From NCBI GenBank assembly GCA_936450465.1, contig OW388293.1, positions 49,590,040 to 49,654,039 on the forward strand: DNA of 64,000 bases, written 5' to 3'. The notes beneath the pieces are model-generated. The model had not been told where the DNA came from. It worked only from the letters and a program-made list of their open reading frames with translations, and made no database searches. How positions within the stretch are numbered: position 1 is the first letter of the stretch; the number at the start of each line of letters is the position of its first letter. Below, in pieces: positions 22,950-34,067 of this stretch. A program made the position numbers and the translations under genes. This stretch comes from Gibbula magus (taxonomy: Eukaryota > Mollusca > Gastropoda > Trochida > Trochidae).

Positions 22950-23100
22950 ACGTTAACTTGAATGTTGTCACCAAGAGGGTGTGGCCAAAACAGTTGTCAT
23001 GGCAACAGAGCTACGGCACAAGCCAATCCATTGTCATTCAGCAAACAAACTTTCGCGGGACATCAATCTCTTTCCTTTCTCTTTCTTGGGGATCTGAGTG
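22950..23100 (-). other. Likely 5' UTR part of RhoGAP exon 1, with short uORF
   Basis: A good minus-strand acceptor (TATTTCTTGCAG) ends at 23101, so the exon probably runs 23100-22876. The untranslated part has stops in all frames. It contains a 9-codon upstream frame, MSRESLFAE, at 23063-23034, which ends 84 nt before the main ATG. Such a uORF could lower translation; this is an inference. The exon that precedes it was not identified. Confidence 0.5.
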
Positions 23101-26100
23101 CTGCAAGAAATAGACAAATTCATTTATTTTCTAAAATTCTAACTGTTTTGGTATTTTATCTCCAAGGTCGGAGATATAGAAACTTTTGAGAAGATGTCAA
23201 AATGAAGGCTGATGAAGTTGCCATGCTTCATTAACCTATCAGAATTTAAAAGCAGAAATTCTCTTGGAAACAGCAAACCAGCTTCAGGTGGACTCACATT
23301 ATTCTTGTGTGCTTGAGTAGGATACATAGTTCGAACGAATAAAATATATAGATGTTTTTGTATACTTAACGTGTGTAACTTGAACTGTTCATGATTGTCA
23401 GTTGTTTTTTAAGAAATGACCCCTTGATTTGATTTCAGATGTTTCCCATTGGTCCCGGGACCGTCCTAACATTTTCATAGAGTAATATTTCCACAGGTCA
23501 AATTTCAATTTTTTATTTTCAACTTTCAATGCCATCTCCTGACATTATAATGATAAATAATTACAAAATGATTTTGTTACAATTCTGATTTAGATGAGAG
23601 CTCTAAAAAATATTAAACAAACCCCCTCTGAATTAGGTTTGAATTTGGTAGTTGACTGTCTTAAAAGAAGGTACCGTAGTTATCTGAGATTGCAGAGATT
23701 TTTAATTGAGTCAAAGGGAAAATAACGCTGGATTTACAGATTCCTTAACCTTTGTCTCTTACTTTGGATTACCAGCGGAACAAAGTTTCTTCTGAAAAAT
23801 CTGTTTTACATACTTAAATGGTCTATATTTAAATTAAAAAAATTGCGTTTTGAAAACTCTTTATGTTAATGTTTATTTCTCGGAAAAGTTTAGTTCTACA
23901 TGTATTTCCATTTTGTTTCAAAAGGTCAAAAGGTCACTCGGTGCAGGGTTGTCGTGTCTGATAGAGGAACAACAAACCTTATACAGGAAACTGACAAACT
24001 GACCCAGTTGTTACTAATAAAGGAGTGATCTTGATTACACTATACTAGTTTGACATAGTATTGACGTTTTTTCAATATTTTATCGACAATGAGATAAATA
24101 TCCTTTATACGTTTTTATTAACCAGAATGACCTATATTCCTATCCCTTTGAAAATACTATAAAACATGAAAAGGCTTAAAGAGCTATTTAGTATGTTGTT
24201 GGGAGTCATATATGCAAAAACGTTATAAATCGTGTTATTTTATCAAGTATCTAAATATTTGATTAAAGTACAAACATTTGCCAAAAATTAGTATTTTAAA
24301 GATAATCAACTCAGTATACTGACGATATAAAAGTGAAATTAGTGATTTCTGATTTAAAAAAAACGGAAGGTGACTGGCGCCCATCAAATTGTCAAATGTA
24401 ATTTTTTAAACTTATCTACAACAGGCAAAAACCAATCTAGTACTGCTAACAATATGACATATAGATAAGCAGATCATCTATCAACTTCAGTCAGACACAC
24501 CACCACAAAGAATGCAGGTCCACTGATTGTCAATGGCTCTGTGAGCTGAAGGTGAGGTGAGTTGGGGTTTAAGGTCCCTTTCAAGAGTATATCACAAATA
24601 TTAGGACTTCTAGTATTATTGCAGGGAGAAATCCCTCAACGCCATTGTGGCTATGCATTGTGGTGAAACCTGCAAGCATGGCTGCAACAAACGAACCATG
24701 AGTACCACTGCACTGAAATTCAGTGTAGCATTGCACCCAAAACTCGCTGCATGAAGAACTGTTCTCTACAGCAGACAAAGTTGCTGAGCGCCTGGTGGGA
24801 TTCGAACCCCGGACCTCTTGATCCGATAATTGAGATGAAGACTATAGAACCACTTGATGTCAAAAGTCAAGATATAGCCCTGTTACTATTGCAACCCAAC
24901 GTATTACCATATATCCAAATGTTGAAATGTGACACAATGAACACCAGTGATAAATTTACCCCCGAGTCCCATCAAATACTCATAAAATTTTGAATCCCCT
25001 GGACTCAAAGGGTTTTGTTTGCAGTATTTGCTTATTTATTGAGGGACTCACTTATATCTGCTGGGACTCACAGTAGCTTGTGGTAGTGAGTTCCTGGACT
25101 CTGAAGGTCATATTTGTAAATTCATCACTGGAACACTGATAGCAAAATTACACAACAAATATCACAAGCAGCACAAAAAATCCACACTCCCACTCCATCC
25201 CATTCATTGACCGAAAGCTGCCAAGTTGCCAGACAGCTGTAGACATGTGAAACACTTACGAATCTTACCCTTACGAGTCAGTATTGGTGTATTTCCTACC
25301 CACTTCCTGTTGAACACATGGGAATAAGAAAGTCATGTCTAACAATGGAGTCAAAAGTCATTGTCAACTTGACCCGAGCTGCCAACTGAAAGCCTTGAGT
25401 GACCTCTCTCTACGATACAGTCACATTTCATCCCAGATCGGTCACATACGCAACAAGAGGTTCACTTCCTTGTATAGCTTCTTCGGTTTCAAACCGCACA
25501 AGATGTCAAACCAAAGTTTTCAAATATTTTTTTGAAAATACTTCAGAGCACTTTCATACAATCCAACAAATAATATTCCAGAGAACAGATTTTTATAAAC
25601 ATATGAAAAAAGTTGAAATTTAACAAAATATATAATGAGCTAGTTACCCTAAAATGAGTTTTTAATATTTGAAAAGGTTGGGTAATTTGCAGCTAATACT
25701 AGATTGTAACAATAAAATCTGAGACTGACTAAACTTGATGTTATTTGCTTCTTTACAAAACAAATCTTCAGACCTCTTTTCAAATGCTGCAACTCAGTGG
25801 TCGACACAGAGATGACGAGGGAAGTTATGATTTGAGTACCGGTAACTTCTCTTCTCAAAAAAGGGATATTAAATATATGTTACATATGTAATAAGGCCTG
25901 CCCTACAGTCTGTACCCTGATAGTTTTTGCTTCAGGCTGGTAAGTTTCTGAGCTTTTTAAAGTTTGCTATTTAAATTGACAAACAAACATCTTCAGGCTT
26001 GCTAGTTTTCAAGCTTAGTTCATACATTTTCTCATTGTATCACATTGCGATGCAGTTTCAAACCTTGAATTAATTTTCATCTGATGGTAAATATGTTCTG

Positions 26101-26215
26101 AAACTGGAAACTGAAATAACAGGAAATAATTCTCTTAGCCTTACTAATTTCAATTTCCTCTTTTATATATGCAAATAACTAATCTTCACAATACATTCAT
26201 AGGAAACCTTGCATA
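23101..26215. other. Upstream intron or intergenic region with one SINE
   Basis: AT-rich sequence with no recognised exon. If the promoter at 31345-31495 belongs to the RhoGAP gene, this is its 5' UTR intron. The only clear feature is the inverted SINE at 24553-24830. Confidence 0.4.
24553..24830 (-). mobile_element. tRNA-derived SINE, copy 1 (inverted)
   Basis: On the minus strand this copy has a Pol III B-box match (GGGGTTCGAATCCC, 24810-24797). The family body follows (AACTTTGTCTGC, ATGCTACACTGAATTTCAG, GCAGGTTTCACC, ATACTCTTGAAAG) and it ends AACTCACCTCAC. The A-box end is cut off or diverged. The same body occurs at 43020, 53989, 60825 and 61960. Confidence 0.8.
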
Positions 26216-26722
26216 AAAATATGGGTAACATTGCATACAGACATGGGTAACCTTGCATACAAACATGGGTAACATTGCATACAGACATGGGTAACATTGC
26301 ATACAGACATGGGTAACATTGCATACAGACATGGGTAACATTGCATACAGACATGGGTAACCTTGCATACCGACATGGGTAACCTTGCCTACAGACATGG
26401 TAACCTTGCATACAGACATGGGTAACATTGCATACAAACATGGGCATACAGACATGGGTAACATTGCATACAAACATGAGTAACCTTGCATACAAACATG
26501 GGTAACATTGTATACAGACATGGGTAACATTGCATACAGACATGGGTAACATTGCATACATGGGTAACATTGCATACAAACATGGGTAACATTGCATACA
26601 AACATGAGTAACCTTGCATACAAACATGGGTAACATTGCATAGACATGGGTAACCTTGCATACAGACATGGGTAACCTTGCATACAGACATGGGTAACAT
26701 TGCATACAGACATGGGTAACCA
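26216..26722. repeat. 22-bp minisatellite
   Basis: About 23 copies of GGGTAACATTGCATACAGAC+AT with C/T and A/G variants and some shortened units. The long minus-strand open frames across it (up to 215 codons, Cys/Met/Pro/Val-rich) arise because 22 bp cycles through all three frames without a stop; they are not genes. Confidence 0.92.
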
Positions 26723-27348
26723 ATACAAGTCTAACATATTTGACCAATATGGAGAACCGTATCCAATATATGACATAGTAAGATATATAAGATATAGAAG
26801 TAACGAATATTGGTACATGAAATCAGGGTACACAAGGATGATATTTTATTTATCAACCAGTGGTTATAGCCCTGCGACATCATTAAGACTACTATGTCGT
26901 CAACTTACTGAGGTCATAAGTGTCAGAGTATATTCAATGTTTCCTTAACACTATCATCTAATGTAGTATTATCTTGAGGAAGCCTTTGCGTACATAGATT
27001 TAACTTCCACGTGACACACAAGGTCCCTTACATACAGCCAGATGTTTCAGGATTTAGTCATCCAGCTCTATCAGTGGGTCTTTTTAGGGCTCAAAGTAAA
27101 TAGTGAATTACCGGTAATAGCATTTACTAGTGAAACTTCCTTATTAAAAGCAAAATACTGAAAACACATTGATTTTTCAATAAATATTGAGAATTTCTTC
27201 AAATACATCAACCAACGAAAATTGTGTTTCGGGTAGAGAAATTTAATTTCATTAATCGAACTTGAAACAAGAAAAAAAGTTACTTTGTCCTGTTTTTATC
27301 CATGAGACTAGAATGATTGTAAAAGCCTTGTGGATAAAATTATACCGA

Positions 27349-27505
27349 GTGTTGTTCCTAGATGTACAGCTGAGGGGGTCATTTTGACAAGTTCTAAGAT
27401 GGGACCCTTTGCAATGGTAAAACTATCCTTATTCCTCATATTGTAATGGACACCAAGGAGAAAGGGTGGACAAATATCACCAGGACCTGTCTAGGGACAA
27501 CACTG
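27349..27505. mobile_element. TIR MITE (GTGTTGTTCC family), copy 1
   Basis: About 157 bp bounded by AGTGTTGTTCCTAG and CTAGGGACAACACT. The inside shares AGGGGGTCATTTT and GGGACCCTTTGCAATGGTAA with the copy at 63484-63646 (in reverse orientation). It is non-coding. Confidence 0.65.
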
Positions 27506-27833
27506 TACCCTAATGGGGCAGGACAGAGTTCAGTATACGGAAGATGGTGTTTACAATACCACAAGCCTCTAAGTCAACAGACACTGGAACATTTCATCAT
27601 TATCATTACCTACCATTTGTAATATAAACATGTCGTAATTCACTCAGAGCTACTGTTCATTCTGGAAAAACTTGGATAATGGAAAATCACTCGAGACAAC
27701 TTACCCCTTGCAGTTAGGTAAACACTCAGTAGAAGATCATGTGGAGGCATAAGAATATAATACAGGGCCTGTGAGTCATCACGGTTTATTTGATATTTGG
27801 TTGTGGTGTCTGTCAGCCGCTTATGTCACATAC

Positions 27834-27955
27834 CAGTGGAGGATCCAGAAATTTTGAGGAGGGGGAGGGGGGGAGGGGGGGTTCACTTTTGGGTCCCCAT
27901 ACCCGCCCATGCATAAATTTTTGAAGGGGGGACCTCCTCCCTGGATCCGCCATTG
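27834..27955. mobile_element. 122-bp MITE with 5-bp target duplication
   Basis: The terminal inverted repeats are CAGTGGAGGATCCAG and CTGGATCCGCCATTG (13 of 15 match). They are flanked by direct CATAC repeats (27829-27833, 27956-27960). The middle holds a GGGGGAGGGGGGG run. No frame. Confidence 0.75.
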
Positions 27956-28550
27956 CATACCATTTATTGGGGGTCTCGAGCTCATTTAGAATGTGAAATG
28001 AATGAATGGGAAAACTTCCATATAATAGTAAATACTATTCAATTATGGTTTTTACTTCTTTTTATCATAAATACAGAGATTTTGCATGTGAGATAACCTT
28101 TATCAAGCACCTGTATCATCTCGGAGGGCAGATAACATGTAATTGTATGTTGTCAGGGGCAAAAATCCATATCAAACAATGTCTTGAAGCTGTATGATAT
28201 GGGTCTTTTCCTATCAAAATCTTCATCTACCCTCGACCAATATTAGCCCTTGAGCTAAAACTTTCATGATGATATTTGGTTATCGGTCTGATACCGAATG
28301 TGATATGAAAACACTCATACTATCTATTGAATTTATGATTTTTACTTCTTTTTAAAGTCACTTCATCAACGATATAACATTTACCGGCAAAATGAACGAT
28401 ATGAAGTTCATAACTGACACATAATCAGCTCGATAAGAATACTGAATCATCTGTTGAAAAAGAAACTAACAGTCATAGGGAGTAAACTCCAATGTTGGGA
28501 GAGGTGCTGTACTTTGGAGTTTTGATCATCAACAGGGTTTCAAATGCAGG

Positions 28551-28642
28551 ACCAATATGTTCGACAGTCGTAAGTCAATGTTAATGTATGGCACTTACGA
28601 CTATCTTAGCACTAAGAGAGCTTCGAAAATATGGACCCAGGA
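28551..28642. mobile_element. Foldback MITE, copy 2 (truncated left arm)
   Basis: Matches the element at 42163-42276 from CAGTCGTAAGTCAATGTTAA to CTTCGAAAATATGG. Most of the left arm's CTCTTAG..CTAAGA part has been deleted. Confidence 0.65.
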
Positions 28643-31344
28643 TTTTGCCTAACGCCTTTGAATAGTAGATTTTCATACACACAACAAAACTTTTTATGTA
28701 AACTTTTTCATGAACAGCTAACCAATGATAGTTAAACTTTATAACATTTAGAAATATTTCATAACATATATGTGAAACTTCTGGCCAATCTCAATGGTAC
28801 ACTAGTATTAAGTAAGTACTTCAAACTAGGTCATGGACATGTGTACAAAATCTAGAGCAAGTAAAACAATGTAGATAAAAAGTTTACATTTTTGGCAATT
28901 TCAAACTTCTATACAAGAGCAATTTATCGGGTCTGTGATGATCCCTGCACGCCTCGGCTAGAACTAGTGCACACTTGGTACTTCTGCAATGAGTTAAATG
29001 ATAGTATCACTAAAGCTTGACATAGGTATAGCAGAACAGTTCTGAAATGCAAAAGTACCAAGTTCAAACTTTCAACACAGAGGAACACGTTAACATTGCA
29101 CTTTGTCGCTCCCTTACAAACCTGTACCTAATTAATGTCTAACCTTATTAATAATGTAATCTGTAGACAATAATTACTGTCAACTTATGTGACATCTTCT
29201 GTCATACCCATAAACAAATTTCTTATATAAATGTTCTGTCTCAAAATGTCAAATTACATAATCATTAATCGTACACTATTCCCAATCATCTCTCCTTATG
29301 ATGAATGTTCACCAAGATGGGACCCATTTAGAGCCTAATTCTTAGATGTCATTTACAATAGCAAGTGTATGTTGCTCTTAGTACCTTTTCAACATTTTAA
29401 AATCAATGAACCGGTAGATAATATTCCATTTATTTCCATTTCAATGACATCCGGGTTTACAATCATCCTTGTCAATGGATTACTGGACGTGTTTTCCTTC
29501 TCAACACCATGGGAAGTACACCAACTTCAAAATATGCAGCTAATCATTTTCAACACCAGATGGAAAGATTAAAGAGACATTTGACTCAAACAGGATACAA
29601 AACTGATAACACACAGGAAAATTTCAAGGTGTCTTCGACCTAACAAACATAATTGTCCAGAGATAACAAACATCAGATCTTAAAGTTTTATATGAGAATT
29701 CATAGATGATCATTCGTCTACAAAAACGAGATCTCTGTCAGTCTGTGGCAGAATGGGTATGCTGTTCTGACAGTAAGTGCTGTGATTGGTGCCTGACTCT
29801 GAGGGTGTGGGTTGGAAAACCACAAGGGATTTGACCCGAAAAACGTAAAAGAATTTGTAGTATTGCAGATAGAGTGATCCAACATATAGAACTGTCACAA
29901 AATGAAGTTAGTTATCATTACTCATTCTTACAAACAACAACCTCCATCTTATTTCAATTCCAATGTCAAATTCATCAGAACAGTATTACTATTTATAATA
30001 AATATATCCAATAGCTGAAATTAATAACATATAACATTTCTAGAGTAAAAACTGACATTCCAAACATGAAGAAGTGAGCTGACCTGTCACTTCTCTAATC
30101 AAGAAGAAGAATATATTCTCCTGAAACTGTTCTGCATGTTTAGCACTTTGTAATTAACACGGGGGTTGAATAAAACATACTTACAGCATACACAAAAGTT
30201 CAATGATGCTTCGATGTTGCCATGAAGCTATAGACACATATAAATCAATCAAATATTTCAAAATAACCACGAAAATCAACAAATCATTGCACCTGAGGAA
30301 TGAAGGAACCCCATTCTGACATGGCCATGTTTTCAGCAAAGCAATTGGATCAAAAATTCTGTCGGTTTAAATTGTGTCAAACACGTCGTTTATGTTAAAA
30401 ATACTTACACCCTTCGGATAATTCTTTGCCAAACAGCTACATTGTCGCTTAAAAGTGTCCAAATTCGTAAAGAAATTGAGATTAACGGTCAGAACTGTTA
30501 CCTACTTTGACCCCGGAAGTACTTTGCTAGGGAGCAATCATTGTAGGTCAATGCAAAGCAGGTGCCCGATTTACCACATAATGAGTGTTATATTAAATTG
30601 GTTAATGGGAAACTAAGCTACTCTTTCTTTTTTGTATGTAAAATTTTTATATAAAGTATTATTTTCAAGATAGTTTAATAAATAAAGTAACATTGTTCGT
30701 AATTACTCCAAATTCATTTCTACTAAGAACACGAATTTGACGACACTTGTATTATCTTTATGATATTCAAATAAATTTAGTTTGAAATTGCTGATCTTGC
30801 ACATATATGGTTATTTAATAGATTTGTCAACATGTGTTTATATTTCATGTTAATATATCGTATTATATCTATTTAAAAACATAATAATTAGGTATAAAAT
30901 ATCAAAATAAATTAAGATGTGATTCTCAGAACATGAAAAAAAAACACAAAAAAAACATTTATGACTACGAACTTCCTTTATATATTCCATTATCATATTT
31001 CAATACGGATACAGGCATTAATGTAATGCATCATTTCTACCAGAATAATTTCTATCAGAGACCATAGAATACATTTACCTTTTGGTCTCTGCTTCATCTA
31101 CATGTAGTCATGAAAAATGACTTTTTAATTTTGTCATTCGGCGGAATAATTAATAAATTTCTTATAAATGATTTAATTATATCTGAGTGTCGCATTTTGG
31201 AGTGTGAATTATAGATGATTGAAAAATATTAATTCATTAAATAAAATGATTGATTATAAGAACAATGATATTTATCATTAATATCCAGTGTAGAATAGAT
31301 CCACTATATTGGCTAAAGATTGATTATATGTACCTCGAAATCAA

Positions 31345-31495
31345 GCGCATTGTTAGTATGAAAGCCCCCAGGTCTATATATAGCACCCTTTATCCCGTTT
31401 AGTACAGGATTTGTCTATTCTGGGCGAGGCCAATGACCAATGCGGCCCATTTGGTTTGTGACGTCATCAGGTGTGGAATCCGATTATGCAAATGG
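31345..31495 (-). promoter_or_regulatory. Candidate TATA/CCAAT/CRE/octamer promoter
   Basis: Read on the minus strand, the order is octamer ATTTGCAT (about 31485), CRE TGACGTCA (about 31460), two ATTGG boxes (31427-31440) and TATATATAG (about 31380). A start near 31350 would fit the usual spacing. It faces the RhoGAP gene, 8.4 kb away, so it would need an upstream non-coding exon. CCTGGGGGC and a GAG|GTACAT donor-like site follow. No transcript evidence exists, and the sites are short enough to occur by chance singly, though the ordered cluster is unusual in this AT-rich region. Confidence 0.4.
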
Positions 31496-32284
31496 AAGTG
31501 GAACAGCCGGTATTTAGTTACATTCAAGAAGGTGTCAAATGTTGAACGATCTAAACAATCGTTATAACTTGTAAACATTTTAGCTAAAATATATATCCGG
31601 AATGCGCTAGCACTTTTGTGAGATTGATTCATCAGCGTTTGATTGATCTATCAATAACTCACAACCATATGACCAATAGGTGAAACGACGATCATATACC
31701 AAAGAACCTTGAGATATATTGTAATTTGTAGGCTACGTTTTAGTGATAGTTGTTTCTAATAATTTGGTTTTAAGATAGCGGTTCATTAATATTCGACCAT
31801 TCACTTCAGAATATTGTGATGAAATGAATAAATGAAATGTAGTTATTACCCCATTGTAAATGCAATTAGTTAAAAGAAATTGAACGAATAATTAAATCAA
31901 CTATATCATATGCATTTTTTATAAACAAAATTCATTGATTGGTACTGCGCTAATCTTCGAAATCCATACACAGAAAAACATTACCCGATTCATAATTTAG
32001 AAAACATACCATTTCTGTGTTACTTTCGCTTTATAACCACTCTTAGTCAGTATAACGGAACAAGAAAACTTTTCGACTTTTTCTTTCATGATAATTAAAA
32101 TTGTATAATGTTCTTCACTGCAATAACTAATTACGAAAGTTTTTTTGCAGATCAGTGTAAAAAACTTTAAAAGAAACTTAGATAAAACCAATTAACTTAC
32201 CTTTACTTATGTTTCGCTTTAAAGTGATAAGAATAAATTGATTTATTTCTTGACGTCCCAACTAATCTACTTACCTTTATCTAT

Positions 32285-32441
32285 ACGGTGCGTTCAGTGG
32301 GTGACGGAGATGAGATGCGATAACCGAGAGCTGATAGCGAACATGAAACGTGGTTTAGAGTGTCTGTCTAGTTTATGCAAATCACGTGTTATGAATGAGA
32401 TCGTGGATGGCATACATGCCCTTCGCGTCTTCCGTGCATGA
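32285..32441. other. Unassigned GC-richer island with octamer and E-box
   Basis: A ~155-bp stretch with clearly higher GC than its flanks and long open frames on both strands. The plus frame, ending ...VFRA, has no recognisable homology. It contains TATGCAAATCACGTG, an octamer overlapping an E-box (about 32380). It could be an exon of an unknown transcript or an enhancer. I cannot decide. Confidence 0.25.
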
Positions 32442-33025
32442 CAAACAATGTGCTAATAAGTGTGACGTGTCCTTATTTTTAGAATCGTCACAAGTAAATA
32501 GGAAACAACCCCGGATATTAAGTCGTTGCCTGACGTAATCAAAACATATAGTTTCGAAACAATTTCTAAACCTTGTAATATATCTTAGTGAATATCATCC
32601 ATAGTAGTTTCCAGATTTTTTAAAAATCACTCGGCAAATATTTGTGAATGTGTTGTACTTCTGATAAAAATATACAATATATAAACCTACTTTCTAATAT
32701 CTTACTTACATATGTTGTTATTGTTTAAATTAATATTCAGAGCTGAGATTTTGATCTGTTATTTGTTGATACTCTATGACTTTGATAGAATGGATGTTTT
32801 AAAGAGTTTGTGAGTTTGATAAACAATAAGAAAGGGGGTCATCATTGTCAATTAAAAAATAAAACAACATTACAGTGAAAAACTATATTTTGGTAAACAA
32901 TGCTTAAAAAAACATACCGTAACCTGTTATTGCATAACTTTGATAATGTTTAACAGCTTAATTTCCAGTGGCATAACATTATTTAACTAGAATTTATAGA
33001 TATTTAACAGGCATCGAACAAGGAA

Positions 33026-33143
33026 GGGTGTATAGCTTAGAAATAGCATTAGAAAGGTATACCAACATACGCCCTATTACAAGTATAGGGTAAGGTCTAT
33101 ATTGGTATATGCCTTTATAACGCTGTTTCTAAGCGATACACGC
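33026..33143. mobile_element. Foldback element (118 bp)
   Basis: Left arm GGTGTATAGCTTAGAAATAG, then ...GGTATACCAACATA. The right arm is its imperfect complement ending GTTTCTAAGCGATACACGCC. It is entirely hairpin-forming with a small loop around 33085, and non-coding. Confidence 0.6.
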
Positions 33144-33513
33144 CACTTTTTTAATATCAAGATTTAAGGTACTTTTGATGCAAATAGTAATTGCATGATG
33201 TATTTTCCATATTTCGTCTCGAGTGATGGAATATAAATCAAAAGAAGTGTCAAGGGCTGAGACAAAATCCAAATTATTCAAATGCATTTGAGCGAAAAAT
33301 AACCTTCTGACCGAATTATTTCATTAATCTCGTAACCCTCTCTTAACCGCTTTCAGCAGTGTGGCTAACCGCTGTAATATAGTAATTGGTTATTGGAACT
33401 CTATCAAATATAGAGTAATTAGTTTTCCGAACTACAAAGCACACATAGAACAATCAGCGACTACTATTAGGGGTGATTCGATTGTTTAAAGTTCATGTTC
33501 AGTTAGTTACGAT

Positions 33514-33655
33514 AATTATTACACTCGAAAGTATGCCATATGACTTATACGAAACTCGTGCAATTTTGTGAATAGCTTCGCTCTCGCTCGGGCAATACAA
33601 AAATTCACACTCGTATCGTAAAAGTCATAATGACACACTTCCTCGGGTAATAATC
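33514..33655. mobile_element. Foldback MITE (142 bp)
   Basis: Inverted arms of about 65 bp: ATTATTAC..CTCG..AGT..TG.CATATGACTT against the complement of AAGTCATAATGACACACTTC+CTCGGGTAATAAT. The loop carries CTTCGCTCTCGCTCGGGC. Non-coding. Confidence 0.65.
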
Positions 33656-34042
33656 TCTATGTATTACACTATCCCACAAAAAAACCCGCACGGGTTAAAT
33701 GTAATGTTTGAATTTACCCATGTTTCTAATATTTTTTAATGGTTCCGTGTGTGTTCGAATTACACTAGATATATATCTAGTGTTATTAGATCACTAAAAC
33801 ACATTACATTGACCATAAACTAAAATTCAGGTTATGCTTTTTAAAATTATAACAAGCTTATGATTGTATTACTTTGGGTCTTCAGGTTTCATATATTCAT
33901 TATCTAAACTAGCAGGATGGGGACGTAGACTGTTAGTCTGCCATTTTTAAGCATCCATAGGCTTCAATGAGACTTCAACCAAAGCTCATTTTAAGTCAGA
34001 ATATGAACACATCTCAGAGACTTCGGTAAATGTTTTTTTTGT

Positions 34043-34067
34043 CCCCCCCCCCCCCCCCCCCCCCCCC
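34043..34067. repeat. Poly-C run
   Basis: About 25 consecutive C, broken only by the final TCC. A similar 16-base C-run is at 36954-36969. Length is unreliable in any assembly. Confidence 0.9.

Larger units (their letters stand above)
26723..31344. other. Non-coding region with MITEs
   Basis: AT-rich, with no exon recognised on either strand. It includes small elements at 27349-27505, 27834-27955 and 28551-28642. A minus-strand donor-like GGGT|GTAAGT (about 30410) downstream of a CCGGAAGT ETS-type site (about 30514) could mark an alternative non-coding first exon of the RhoGAP gene. That is a guess. Confidence 0.3.

Noticed and set aside
24751..24993. 80-codon frame containing WWDSNPGPLDP
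   Set aside because: Translation of the antisense SINE tRNA-like head (the B-box GGATTCGAACCCC); a common artefact.
26163..26833. Open frames of 194 and 215 codons rich in Cys/Met/Val/Pro
   Set aside because: They are translations of a 22-bp minisatellite, which stays open in several frames; no start context, splice sites or family match.
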